Shown here piece after piece: positions 15,113 through 24,224 of a stretch of 31,538 bases of DNA. The stretch is from CAWJEL01 sp964647255. Lineage in GTDB: Bacteria; Chloroflexota; Anaerolineae; CG2-30-64-16. The position numbers and the translations under genes were made by a program. The notes under the pieces were generated by a model. The model saw nothing but the letters and a program-made list of their open reading frames with translations. It was not told the origin of the DNA and did not search any database. The stretch is taken from positions 1-31,538 of the forward strand of contig CAZYGI010000048.1 of assembly GCA_964647255.1 (NCBI GenBank), written 5' to 3'. Position 1 is the first letter of the stretch; each line of letters begins with the position of its first letter.

Positions 15113-16273
15113 GTGAAAATCGCTTACTTCGACCTCATCTCAGGCGCCAGCGGCGACATGATCCTGGGCGCGCTGGTGGATGCCGGCCTGCCGTTCGCCG
15201 AACTCCGCGACGCGCTGAGCCTGCTGGGACTGCCGGAGTTCGAGCTGACCGAGTCCCGCGTGATGCGCGGCGCGTTCGCGGCCACCAAGGTTGACGTGCA
15301 CACGGCCGACACCACGCACGCCCGCGGCCTGGCTGACATCGCGCAGATCATTTCAGCCAGCCGGGTCCCGGCCGACATCCAGGCGCGCGCGCGCCGCGTC
15401 TTCCAGCGCATCGCTGAGGCCGAGGCGGGCATCCACGGCGTGCCGATGGAGACGATCCATTTCCATGAGCTGGGCGCGGTGGACACCATCGTGGACGTGA
15501 CCGGCGCGCTGCTGGCGCTGCGGCGGTTGGGGGTGGAGCGGGTGATCGCCTCGCCAGTGCCGTTGGGCCGCGGGACCGCACGCGGGTCCCACGGCCTCTT
15601 CCCGCTGCCTGCGCCGGCCACCGTGTCGCTCTTGCGCCGCGCCAGGATCAGGGGGGTGGATCACGCCGTCGAGACCGTCACCCCCACCGCGGCCGCGCTG
15701 CTGGCGGAGCTGGCCGAGAGTTTCGGCCCGATCCCAGAAATGCGTTTGATGGCCGTCGGCTACGGCGCGGGCACGCGCACCACGCCGGAGCCCAACATCC
15801 TGCGGGTGCTGCTGGGTGAGACCGAGGGCGACGGCTTGACCACGGAAACGCTAGTCATGCTGGAAACCAATATTGACGACATGTCGCCGGAAGCGCACGG
15901 CTACGTCGTGGCGCGACTGCTGGCAGCCGGCGCGCTGGACGCCTACCTGACGCCGGTGCTGATGAAGAAGACGCGGCCGGGCGTTGTGCTGAGTGCCCTC
16001 TGCCGGCCGGCGGATGTGTCGCGGCTGCGCGACCTGATCTTCGCCGAGACGACCACGCTGGGCATCCGCACGTATGAGGTCACGCGACATTGCCTGGCGC
16101 GGGACATGCAAACCATAAATACACCCTACGGCGAAATCCGGGTGAAAGTGGCGCGCTGGGAAGGCAACGAGAAGGCCGCGCCGGAATACGAAGATTGCCG
16201 CCGCGCCGCAGAGGCGTGCGGAGTCCCGTTGCTGCAAGTCTATCAAGCGGCCATGCAAGCGTATCTTGGGTAG
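15113..16273 (+). CDS. larC: Nickel insertion protein LarC (pyridinium-bisthiocarboxylate Ni cofactor synthase)
   Basis: 386 aa from GTG 15113, with AAGGA about 10 nt upstream. The N-terminal half has the LarC1 signature YFDLISGASGDMILGALVD at 5-23 and the metal-binding-like FHELGAVDTIVDVTG near 118-132. The C-terminal half has LETNIDDMSPEAHGY near 248 and LMKKTRPGVVLSALC near 282. LarC uses CTP and inserts Ni2+ into the bisthiocarboxylate to give the nickel-pincer cofactor. Here LarC1 and LarC2 are one uninterrupted reading frame, whereas in Lactobacillus plantarum a programmed frameshift joins them. It is the last gene of the lar set; LarA itself is not in the window. Confidence 0.95.
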   Translation: MKIAYFDLISGASGDMILGALVDAGLPFAELRDALSLLGLPEFELTESRVMRGAFAATKVDVHTADTTHARGLADIAQIISASRVPADIQARARRVFQRIAEAEAGIHGVPMETIHFHELGAVDTIVDVTGALLALRRLGVERVIASPVPLGRGTARGSHGLFPLPAPATVSLLRRARIRGVDHAVETVTPTAAALLAELAESFGPIPEMRLMAVGYGAGTRTTPEPNILRVLLGETEGDGLTTETLVMLETNIDDMSPEAHGYVVARLLAAGALDAYLTPVLMKKTRPGVVLSALCRPADVSRLRDLIFAETTTLGIRTYEVTRHCLARDMQTINTPYGEIRVKVARWEGNEKAAPEYEDCRRAAEACGVPLLQVYQAAMQAYLG

Positions 16274-16347
16274 CGCAAATACGTCTTACCAGAATATGGA
16301 TGAATAGAGCTATCTCAGCTTGCCGACTGTTTTGCGTTATACTCGAT

Positions 16348-16376
16348 TTGCTGCGCAGCTTCGACTTAGGTATAAT
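16348..16376 (+). promoter_or_regulatory. Sigma70 promoter for the BMP transporter operon
   Basis: TTGCTG (16348-16353), a 17-nt spacer and TATAAT (16371-16376). Transcription from about 16383 would give a leader of about 306 nt before the lipoprotein gene. Confidence 0.65.
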
Positions 16377-16382
16377 AGCTTC

Positions 16383-16688
16383 CAACGGTGGACTGCTCGC
16401 CCCTTTTTGTTGTCCATCGTAGTTTGTATACCCTGCCTTTGGGCCATTGGCAGGCGCCCATTCATGATAAATGCTGACGCAAGGTCGCGCAGCGCACCTC
16501 AGCTCAAGTACGGCGCTGCATAGCTGTTTCACTGAAGGGAGGTGGTTATCCGGCAGATGGCAGGGATCCCGCATTCGCGCTCCAGATTCCAATCGTGGGC
16601 CGGTAACTCCTTGCCAAACACACAACACCCCATATTTGTACCACCAACACTTCGCACAGTTGAGTTTCACTAAGGAGGAGACTTCCAC
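16383..16688 (+). promoter_or_regulatory. Long, structured 5' leader of the BMP lipoprotein gene
   Basis: No gene is seen. Several stems can be drawn by eye. ACGGTGGAC pairs with GTCCATCGT near 16386-16424 (one G-U). GCAGCGC pairs with GCGCTGC near 16490-16520. GTTATCCGGC pairs with GCCGGTAAC near 16545-16610 with one bulge, enclosing GGGATCCC and CGCATTCGCG. A single-stranded C/A-rich stretch and an AAGGAGG ribosome site (16671-16677) follow. It resembles no riboswitch class that I can recognise. It could be a riboswitch, a translational control element or a stabiliser. Confidence 0.4.
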
Positions 16689-18839
16689 ATGCGCACCAAA
16701 CTATTCTCGATCTTGAGCCTGTTGGTCATCTTGTCCATGGTCCTGACGGCCTGTGGCGCCAAGGCGACCCCCACCGCCGCACCGGAGCCGACCAAGGCGC
16801 CGGTTGCCGAACCGACCAAAGCCCCGGTTGCTGAGCCGACCAAGGCCCCTGTGGCCGAACCGACCAAGGCTCCGGAAACCAAGCCCGCCGCTCTGAAGGT
16901 CGGTCTGGTGACCGATGTCGGTGGTGTGAACGACAAGTCGTTCAACCAGTCGGCGTGGGCCGGCGTGCAGAAGGCGATGGCCGACCTGGGCATCGAGGCC
17001 AAGTACATCGAGTCCAAGCAAGCGACGGACTACGAGAAGAACATTGATGCCTTTGCCACTGAAGGCTACAACATGATCGTCACCGTCGGCTTCCTGATGG
17101 GCGATGCGACGGCGATCAAGGCCAAGGAGTATCCGAACGTCCAGTTCGCGATCATTGACAACTCCTACTTCCCAACCAAAGACTACGCCATCTGCCCGGA
17201 CACCGTGAAGGACTGCTACGCCGACGGCGGGCTGACCAACGTCACCAGCCTGATGTTCCAGGAGGATGAGGTCGGCTACCTGGCGGGCGTCCTGGCGGCC
17301 TGCATGAGCAAATCCGGTGTCATCGGCTCGGTCGCCGGCATGGAAATCCCGCCGGTCGTGCGCTTCATCACCGGCTACCAGAACGGCGCCAAGAGCGTCA
17401 ACCCGAAGGTGACGACGCTCAACCAGTACATCCCGTCCTTCGTTGATCCGGCGAAGGGCAAGGAAGTCGGCCTGGCGATGATCGCCCAGAAGGCGGACGT
17501 GATCTTCGGCTGCGGTGGCAACACCGGCAACGGTGGCCTGGCAGCGGCGAAGGAAAAGGGCGCGATGGGCATCGGCGTGGACGTTGACCAGTACCTGACC
17601 GCCGCTGATGTGAAGGATATCCTGATCACCAGCGCAGCCAAGAACGTTGACGTCGCCGTCTACGATGCGATCAAGGCCGAAGTGGCCGGCACCCTGAAGG
17701 CCGGCATCCTCACCGCCAACCTCAAGAACGGCGGCGTCGGCCTGGCCCCGTACCATGACTGGGACAGCAAGATCTCGCAGGACTGCAAGGACAAGGTCGC
17801 CAAGGCGACCGAGGACCTCAAGTCCGGCGCAGCCAAGACCGGCTATGGCGAAGCGGCCGCGGCTCCGGCGAAGGCGTTGAAGATCGGTCTGGTGACCGAC
17901 GTGGGTGGTGTGAACGACAAGTCGTTCAACCAGTCGGCGTGGGCCGGCGTGCAAAAGGCGGCGGCTGACCTGGGCATCGAGGCCAAGTTCATCGAGTCCA
18001 AGCAAGCGACGGACTACGAGAAGAACATTGATGCCTTTGCCACTGAAGGCTACAACATGATCGTCACCGTCGGCTTCCTGATGGGCGATGCGACGGCGAT
18101 CAAGGCCAAGGAGTATCCGAACGTCCAGTTCGCGATCATTGACAACTCCTACTTCCCAACCAAAGACTACGCCATCTGCCCGGACACCGTGAAGGACTGC
18201 TACGCCGACGGCGGGCTGACCAACGTCACCAGCCTGATGTTCCAGGAGGATGAGGTCGGCTACCTGGCGGGCGTCCTGGCGGCCTGCATGAGCAAATCCG
18301 GTGTCATCGGCTCGGTCGCCGGCATGGAAATCCCGCCGGTCGTGCGCTTCATCACCGGCTACCAGAACGGCGCCAAGAGCGTCAACCCGAAGGTGACGAC
18401 GCTCAACCAGTACATCCCGTCCTTCGTTGATCCGGCGAAGGGCAAGGAAGTCGGCCTGGCGATGATCGCCCAGAAGGCGGACGTGATCTTCGGCTGCGGT
18501 GGCAACACCGGCAACGGTGGCCTGGCAGCGGCGAAGGAAAAGGGCGCGATGGGCATCGGCGTGGACGTTGACCAGTACCTGACCGCCGCTGATGTGAAGG
18601 ATATCCTGATCACCAGCGCAGCCAAGAACGTTGACGTCGCCGTCTACGATGCGATCAAGGCCGAAGTGGCCGGCACCCTGAAGGCCGGCATCCTCACCGC
18701 CAACCTCAAGAACGGCGGCGTCGGCCTGGCCCCGTACCATGACTGGGACAGCAAGATCTCGCAGGACTGCAAGGACAAGGTCGCCAAGGCGACCGAGGAC
18801 CTCAAGTCCGGCGCAGCCAAGACCGGCTATCAGCAATAG
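16689..18839 (+). CDS. Tandem-domain BMP-family ABC transporter substrate-binding lipoprotein
   Basis: 716 aa. A signal peptide ends in the lipobox LTAC with Cys22. A Pro/Thr-rich spacer with repeated PTKAPVAE units (34-62) follows, then two complete BMP (PnrA/Med-like) binding domains at 69-386 and 397-714, joined by a 10-residue GEAAAAPAKA linker. Each domain has the family features VTDVGGVNDKSFNQSAW and FGCGGNTGNGGL. BMP proteins bind nucleosides or related solutes outside the membrane and deliver them to the NupOPQ-type ABC importer, and the matching ATPase and two permeases follow. Normal members have one domain of about 330 aa; here the two differ by only four residues. It is flanked by a promoter with a long leader and a terminator. 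A tandem assembly artefact cannot be excluded. Confidence 0.88.
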   Translation: MRTKLFSILSLLVILSMVLTACGAKATPTAAPEPTKAPVAEPTKAPVAEPTKAPVAEPTKAPETKPAALKVGLVTDVGGVNDKSFNQSAWAGVQKAMADLGIEAKYIESKQATDYEKNIDAFATEGYNMIVTVGFLMGDATAIKAKEYPNVQFAIIDNSYFPTKDYAICPDTVKDCYADGGLTNVTSLMFQEDEVGYLAGVLAACMSKSGVIGSVAGMEIPPVVRFITGYQNGAKSVNPKVTTLNQYIPSFVDPAKGKEVGLAMIAQKADVIFGCGGNTGNGGLAAAKEKGAMGIGVDVDQYLTAADVKDILITSAAKNVDVAVYDAIKAEVAGTLKAGILTANLKNGGVGLAPYHDWDSKISQDCKDKVAKATEDLKSGAAKTGYGEAAAAPAKALKIGLVTDVGGVNDKSFNQSAWAGVQKAAADLGIEAKFIESKQATDYEKNIDAFATEGYNMIVTVGFLMGDATAIKAKEYPNVQFAIIDNSYFPTKDYAICPDTVKDCYADGGLTNVTSLMFQEDEVGYLAGVLAACMSKSGVIGSVAGMEIPPVVRFITGYQNGAKSVNPKVTTLNQYIPSFVDPAKGKEVGLAMIAQKADVIFGCGGNTGNGGLAAAKEKGAMGIGVDVDQYLTAADVKDILITSAAKNVDVAVYDAIKAEVAGTLKAGILTANLKNGGVGLAPYHDWDSKISQDCKDKVAKATEDLKSGAAKTGYQQ
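16893..17846 (+). repeat. BMP domain repeat unit 1 (954 bp)
   Basis: First of two in-frame copies with an offset of exactly 984 nt. By eye there are nine substitutions against unit 2, all within 16893-17005. The remaining 841 nt match at every position I compared, including synonymous sites. Confidence 0.9.
17877..18830 (+). repeat. BMP domain repeat unit 2 (954 bp)
   Basis: Second copy. The four protein-level differences are V to I and M to A, a Y to F change in the KY/FIESK segment, and none after that apart from the synonymous early positions. It ends nine bases before the gene's end (Gln-Gln-stop). Confidence 0.9.
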
Positions 18840-18855
18840 CCGTCTGGTCTCAGAC

Positions 18856-18960
18856 ATGCCATTGCGAGGAGCGATGTATGCTACGAAGCAATCTTGGCGA
18901 CTTGCAGACAACTGTCTGCCACCGGCGCGCTTCGCAGTTGGCTGACCCTGGCAATGGCTT
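18856..18960. repeat. Dispersed intergenic repeat (CATTGCGAGGAGCG type)
   Basis: CCATTGCGAGGAGCG, then CGAAGCAATCTTGGCGACTT, then TTCGCAGTTGGC and GGCAATGGCTTC. It looks like a degenerate member of the long palindromic repeat family with a CATTGCGAGGAGCG head and a CGAAGCAATCT body. It fills the space between the BMP gene and its terminator. Confidence 0.6.
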
Positions 18961-18973
18961 CTGAGTGTTCGCT

Positions 18974-19018
18974 GGGGGGCGAACCGGTCCAGTGATCTGG
19001 CCGGTTCGCCCCCCTTTT
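18974..19018 (+). terminator. Intrinsic terminator after the BMP lipoprotein gene
   Basis: A 14-bp perfect stem GGGGGGCGAACCGG / CCGGTTCGCCCCCC, extended by two or three weaker pairs, followed by TTTT. It probably reduces read-through, giving more lipoprotein mRNA than ATPase/permease mRNA. Confidence 0.9.
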
Positions 19019-19033
19019 GCTAGAAGCTAATTG

Positions 19034-19073
19034 CTGGAAGCTAGGGGAACCTCACCAGGCATCCAGCTTCCAG
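19034..19073. repeat. CTGGAAGCT inverted repeat
   Basis: CTGGAAGCT (19034-19042) is inverted as AGCTTCCAG (19065-19073), with further CTTCC/TTTCC words nearby. It is a short intergenic repeat cluster before the ATPase gene. Confidence 0.5.
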
Positions 19074-19104
19074 TTTCCAGCTTCCGATTCCCGAGGAGGC
19101 GATC

Positions 19105-20643
<1,539 letters not shown>

Positions 20644-20647
20644 TACG

Positions 20648-21959
20648 ATGACTGCAACCTCAAAAGCACAAGTCCGTGAACCCGAACTCGGCAGGCTGCA
20701 AGTCCTGCTCTACCGGCTGGGTGTGCCCCTGCTCGCCGTTTTCACTGCGCTGGTGCTCGGCGCCCTGGCGATGTGGGCCACCGGCTCCGATCCGCTGGTG
20801 GCGTATAAGGGCTTGCTGGACGGCTCATTCTTGAAACAGCGAGCCTTCGGCGAGACGCTGGTGGCGTCCACCCCGTATCTGCTCCTGGCCTTGGGCGTCG
20901 GGTTTGGCTTCAAGTGCGGCTTGTTCAACATCGGCGTGGAAGGCCAGTACTACATCGGCNNNNNNNNNNNNNNNNNNNNNNNNNNNNNNNNNNNNNNNNN
21001 NNNNNNNNNNNNNNNNNNNNNNNNNNNNNNNNNNNNNNNNNNNNNNNNNNNNNNNNNNNNNNNNNNNNNNNNNNNNNNNNNNNNNNNNNNNNNNNNNNNN
21101 NNNNNNNNNNNNNNNNNNNNNNCTGGTCGGGCTCAAAGGCCCGATGCGCGATCCGCGGGCCAGCGTGCCGCAGAGCAAGCCGATCCTGGCGTCGGCGCAA
21201 CTGCCGCGGCTGAATGAGCTGCCCGGCTTGATGGCCGATCCGCTGGCCCGGATCGCCGTCGCCCTCATCATCGGCCTGGCCCTCTACTTGCTGCTGCGCC
21301 TGGTGATGCGTTACGGCTTCAGCGGACGCTTCAACAAGACCCAGGCTTGGGTTGTGGCGGCCATCAGCCTGGCGCTGGCGGCCGGTGCGTGGCTGCTGCT
21401 CGGGAATCTGAAGGCGTTCGGCGGCGCGTTCGTGGACAAGGGGAGCCGGCTGCACATCGGGTTCCTCATCGCCCTGGCCATGTCCGTCTTCATGTGGTGG
21501 CTCCTCTACAAAACGACCTTCGGCTTCGAGATTCGCACCGTAGGCGCCAACCGCGATGCGGCCAGTTATGCCGGCATCAACATCACCCGCAACGTCGTGC
21601 TGGCGATGGCGATCAGCGGCGCGCTGGCCGGGATGGCGGGCTCCATCGAGATCATCGGCCTGGATCGCGTGCTGAAGTCCTTCTTCTCCGCAGGCTACGG
21701 CTTCGACAGCATCGCCATCGCGCTGCTGGCAAACAGCCACCCGCTCGGCTCGATCCTGTCGGCGCTGCTCTTCGGCGCCCTGCGCAACGGCGCGGATCTG
21801 ATGGAGTTGCGCTCCGGCGTCTCCAAGCAGATGATTTCGGTCGTTCAGGCGTTGATCCTGATGTTCGTCGCGGCGCCGGCGGTGATCCGCTGGCTCTACC
21901 GCATCAAGGCCCCGCGCGGCGAGAAAGCCACTTCCGTCACCAGCGGTTGGGGAAAGTAG
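20648..21959 (+). CDS. BMP-type ABC transporter permease 1 (NupP-like), interrupted by gap
   Basis: ATG 20648 overlaps the ATPase end closely. The N-terminal part has a membrane helix at about 21-45 and the family segment CGLFNIGVEGQYYIG just before the gap. After the N run the frame continues with several helices and the transport motif near VGANRDAASYAGI, then GALAGMAGSIEIIG, and ends at TAG 21957-21959. The two sides are in different frames, so the 163-N gap length is only an estimate. The visible part plus gap would give about 436 aa; typical members have 350-400 aa. The stretch after the gap (GLKGPMRDPRA...) contains an extra helix pair. It forms the membrane channel with the second permease. 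Confidence 0.85.
20960..21122. other. Assembly gap (163 N) inside permease 1
   Basis: A scaffolding gap of estimated length. About 50-55 residues of permease 1 are unknown. Confidence 0.95.
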
Positions 21960-21978
21960 TCAAGAGGAGGATTGCACA

Positions 21979-22916
21979 ATGGACTGGTCTACACTCCTGA
22001 GCCTTACCCCCAGCATCCTGGCCTCGGCCTTGCGGACGGCCACCCCCATCGCGCTGGCGGCTTATTCCGGCGTGCTCGCCGAGCGGGCCGGCGTCGTCAA
22101 CATCGCCATCGAGGGCATGATGTTGATGGCAGCCATGATCGGCGACCTGGTGATGCTTTACACCGGCAGCATCTGGGTCGGCCTGCTCGCCGGCCTGCTG
22201 GCGGCGGGCGTGCTGGCGCTGCTGCACGGCGCGCTCAGCATCAGCTTCAAGACGGATCAGATCATCAGCGGCACTGCGATCAACATCTTTGCGATGGGCA
22301 TCACAGGATTCGCCTACAAGCGCTACCTGGCGACGCCCACCCTGTCGCGGCCGTCGCCCAGCACGCTGCAGCCGATCGAAATCCCGTTCCTGAAGGACAT
22401 CCCGGTGCTCGGCGATCTGTTCTTCAAGAACCGGCCGATCGTCTACACGATGTTGATCCTCACGTTCGTGATCTGGTACGTTCTGTTCCGGACCCCCTGG
22501 GGCTTGCGCGTGCGCGCAGTGGGCGAGCATCCCAAGGCGGCCGACACCATGGGCATCAACGTCTACAAGGTGCGCTACATCAGCGTCTTCCTGAGCGGGC
22601 TGGCCGCCGGGCTGGCCGGCCTCTGGTTCAGCCTGGAGCAGGTGGGCCACTTCGACATGCTGATGACCAACGGCAAGGCTTCATCGGCCTGGCCGCGATG
22701 ATCTTCGGCAAGTGGAACCCGCTGGGCGCGTTCGTCGCGGCGTTGATCTTCGGCCTGCCTGAGGCGTTTCAGATCAACCTGGCGATGTCGCTGCCCAACG
22801 TCCCGTATCAGTTCATGAGCATGATCCCGTATATCCTGACGATTATCGTGCTCACCGGCGTCGTCGGCCGGGCCGTCTCGCCCGCAGCGGACGGCACCCC
22901 GTACGACAAGGGGTAA
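21979..22916 (+). CDS. BMP-type ABC transporter permease 2 (NupQ-like), one-base frameshift
   Basis: ATG 21979 has AGGAGG 8 nt upstream. The first frame gives typical family features (ERAGVVNIAIEGMMLMAA near 35-52, FRTPWGLRVRAVGEHP near 172), then stops at 22701 shortly after FDMLMTNGK. The other frame carries the conserved remainder: GFIGLAAMIFGKWNPLGAF through to DKG and TAA at 22914. One missing base near 22671-22680 (cggcaaggct, expected cggcaagggct or similar) explains both, and repair gives about 312 aa, the usual length. The unbroken conservation downstream suggests either a sequencing error or a very recent mutation. It is the last gene of the BMP operon. Confidence 0.85.
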
Positions 22917-22921
22917 AGCGC

Positions 22922-22956
22922 AGCGTTGCCAACTTTTCCGCAAAGTTGGCAACGCT
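22922..22956. repeat. 15-bp perfect hairpin after the BMP operon
   Basis: AGCGTTGCCAACTTT (22922-22936) / AAAGTTGGCAACGCT (22942-22956) with loop TCCGC. A short CTTTTAGG follows a few bases later, so it may help termination or mRNA stability. It also looks like a dispersed repeat. Confidence 0.7.
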
Positions 22957-22990
22957 ACGGAGCTTTTAGGACGATACGTTGCTCCCGCGG

Positions 22991-22996
22991 TATAAT
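22991..22996 (+). promoter_or_regulatory. -10 element for mntP
   Basis: A perfect TATAAT with no strong -35 at the right distance. Transcription would begin near 23003, just before the hairpin described next. Confidence 0.45.
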
Positions 22997-23013
22997 CAGA
23001 GCGATGTCAGCAG

Positions 23014-23065
23014 CGCCGGTTGGCAGAGCCGTTCTTGCGAGCGGCGTGCCAACTGGCTTCTTTTT
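23014..23065 (+). terminator. Terminator-like hairpin between the mntP promoter and mntP
   Basis: GCCGGTTGGCA (23014-23024) pairs with TGCCAACTGGC (23047-23057) with one G-U. An inner GCCG/CGGC stem lies between them, and TTCTTTTT follows. It is a good intrinsic terminator that lies downstream of the TATAAT box and 28 nt upstream of mntP. It is either an attenuator of mntP or the terminator of the BMP operon overlapping the mntP promoter. Confidence 0.6.
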
Positions 23066-23093
23066 GTCCGCTTACGACGAGGAATAAAGCAAG

Positions 23094-23654
23094 ATGGCTT
23101 TTCTGGAGGTGCTGCTCATCGCCCTGGGCCTGGCGATGGACGCTTTTGCGGTCTGCCTCGGCGCAGGCACGACCCAGCACATCACCGGCCCGCGGCCGGT
23201 CTTCCGGCTGTCGTTCCACTTCGGACTGTTCCAGGCGCTCATGCCCATCTTGGGCTGGCTGTTGGGTTCGACCGTGCAACGCTGGATCGCGCCCTTCGAC
23301 CACTGGGTCGCCTTCGCCCTGCTCGCCTTCGTCGGCGTGCGTATGATCCGCTCCGGGCTGGATCCCACCGCGGAGGGGCTGGCGACCGACCCCTCGCGCG
23401 GCGCGACGTTGATCATGCTGTCTGTGGCGACCAGCATTGATGCGCTGGCCGTCGGGCTGTCGCTCGCTGTGTTGAGCGCAGGCATCGTCTACCCGGCCAT
23501 CGTGATCGGCATCGTTGCGGCGGCCATGTCGCTGCTCGGCATCTTCCTGGGCGGCCGGCTGGGCAAGACGTTCGGGAAGCGTATGGAGGTGATCGGCGGG
23601 CTCATCCTGATCGGCATCGGCCTTCGGGTGGTAATCTCACATCTCCTCGGATAG
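23094..23654 (+). CDS. mntP: Manganese efflux pump MntP
   Basis: 186 aa with six hydrophobic helices. The two MntP signature helices are present: LGLAMDAFAVCLGAG (residues 12-26), with the conserved Asp of the first half, and SIDALAVGLSLA (near 117-128), with the matching Asp of the second half. MntP exports Mn2+ across the cytoplasmic membrane. ATG 23094 follows GAGGA by about 10 nt. It has its own -10 box and a terminator-like hairpin in the leader, so expression is probably controlled. The manganese riboswitch known upstream of mntP in other bacteria is not recognisable here. Confidence 0.93.
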   Translation: MAFLEVLLIALGLAMDAFAVCLGAGTTQHITGPRPVFRLSFHFGLFQALMPILGWLLGSTVQRWIAPFDHWVAFALLAFVGVRMIRSGLDPTAEGLATDPSRGATLIMLSVATSIDALAVGLSLAVLSAGIVYPAIVIGIVAAAMSLLGIFLGGRLGKTFGKRMEVIGGLILIGIGLRVVISHLLG

Positions 23655-23659
23655 GGCTG

Positions 23660-23668
23660 TGATATAAT
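23660..23668 (+). promoter_or_regulatory. Extended -10 promoter for the small membrane protein gene
   Basis: TGATATAAT, a perfect hexamer with TGn, 49-57 nt before the ATG at 23717 and directly after the mntP stop. Confidence 0.55.
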
Positions 23669-23716
23669 GCTCTTCAACTGACCCAGAAGCGGTATAGCTC
23701 CAGGGAGGAAGACGCG

Positions 23717-24100
23717 ATGCGCGGTCTTTTGGCAGGCTTACTGATCGCACTGATCATTGTGGCGGTGGCGCTGGCGGTCGCAGCCATCGGCGCCCTTGGC
23801 GTGGCGGCTATCGGGTTGATGCTCCATCGCTGGTTCGACTTGACCCAATGGCAGGGCTCGCTCCTCGCGTTAACCATGGCATTCGGGCTCGGGTACCTGG
23901 TCTTCCGCCTGGCGGTGCAGGCCTCGCCTGTCCCGCCCTGGGAAGGCGAGTGGGACGATTTGGAAGAGGATGAGGAAGACGAAGAAACGCCGGATGAGGC
24001 TCCGCCCATCGTCCCCTGGCGCCGCACCCGGCCAACCCCCGGAGAATTGCCCGGACAGAAATCGGCCGGGCAGACGCGCCGGCCATCAGGCAAGGGGTAG
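23717..24100 (+). CDS. Small membrane protein with acidic tail, unknown function
   Basis: 127 aa, ATG 23717 after GGGAGGAAG. Two hydrophobic helices (about 4-36 and 47-66) are separated by a short loop with HRWFDLTQWQ. A soluble tail follows with an intensely acidic stretch (EWDDLEEDEEDEE near 78-90) and then a basic, Pro-rich end. I do not recognise a family. The acidic tail could bind cations, and the gene lies next to the manganese exporter, but that link is a guess. It has its own promoter. Confidence 0.65.
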   Translation: MRGLLAGLLIALIIVAVALAVAAIGALGVAAIGLMLHRWFDLTQWQGSLLALTMAFGLGYLVFRLAVQASPVPPWEGEWDDLEEDEEDEETPDEAPPIVPWRRTRPTPGELPGQKSAGQTRRPSGKG

Positions 24101-24224
24101 TGACCATGGAATTGGCTAACGAGTCACCAGTGACGAATAACCCGTAACCCACGAGGGGAACATCTTCCCGTTATTGATTACTCGCTGCTGGTCACCCCAA
24201 TCATCTCAGGAGACCGTTCGACGT

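Noticed and set aside
16701..18911. A 736-residue open frame antisense to the BMP lipoprotein
   Set aside because: It mirrors the duplicated gene because of high GC and codon bias. It has no ribosome site or family features, and the sense strand has a signal peptide and clear BMP domains.
21979..22701. Permease 2 as a shorter, 240-residue functional protein
   Set aside because: The conserved C-terminal half continues in another frame directly after the break, so a frameshift explains the sequence better than a natural end.
22997..23093. yybP-ykoY manganese riboswitch before mntP
   Set aside because: The segment between the promoter and the start codon is too short (about 90 nt), and the conserved loop sequences are not recognisable. 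Only the terminator-like hairpin is supported.
24101..24224. Possible TPP riboswitch before the NMT1/THI5-like lipoprotein
   Set aside because: The conserved CUGAGA and ACCUGA-type elements are absent. Only short palindromic repeats such as GTCACCAGTGAC are present.
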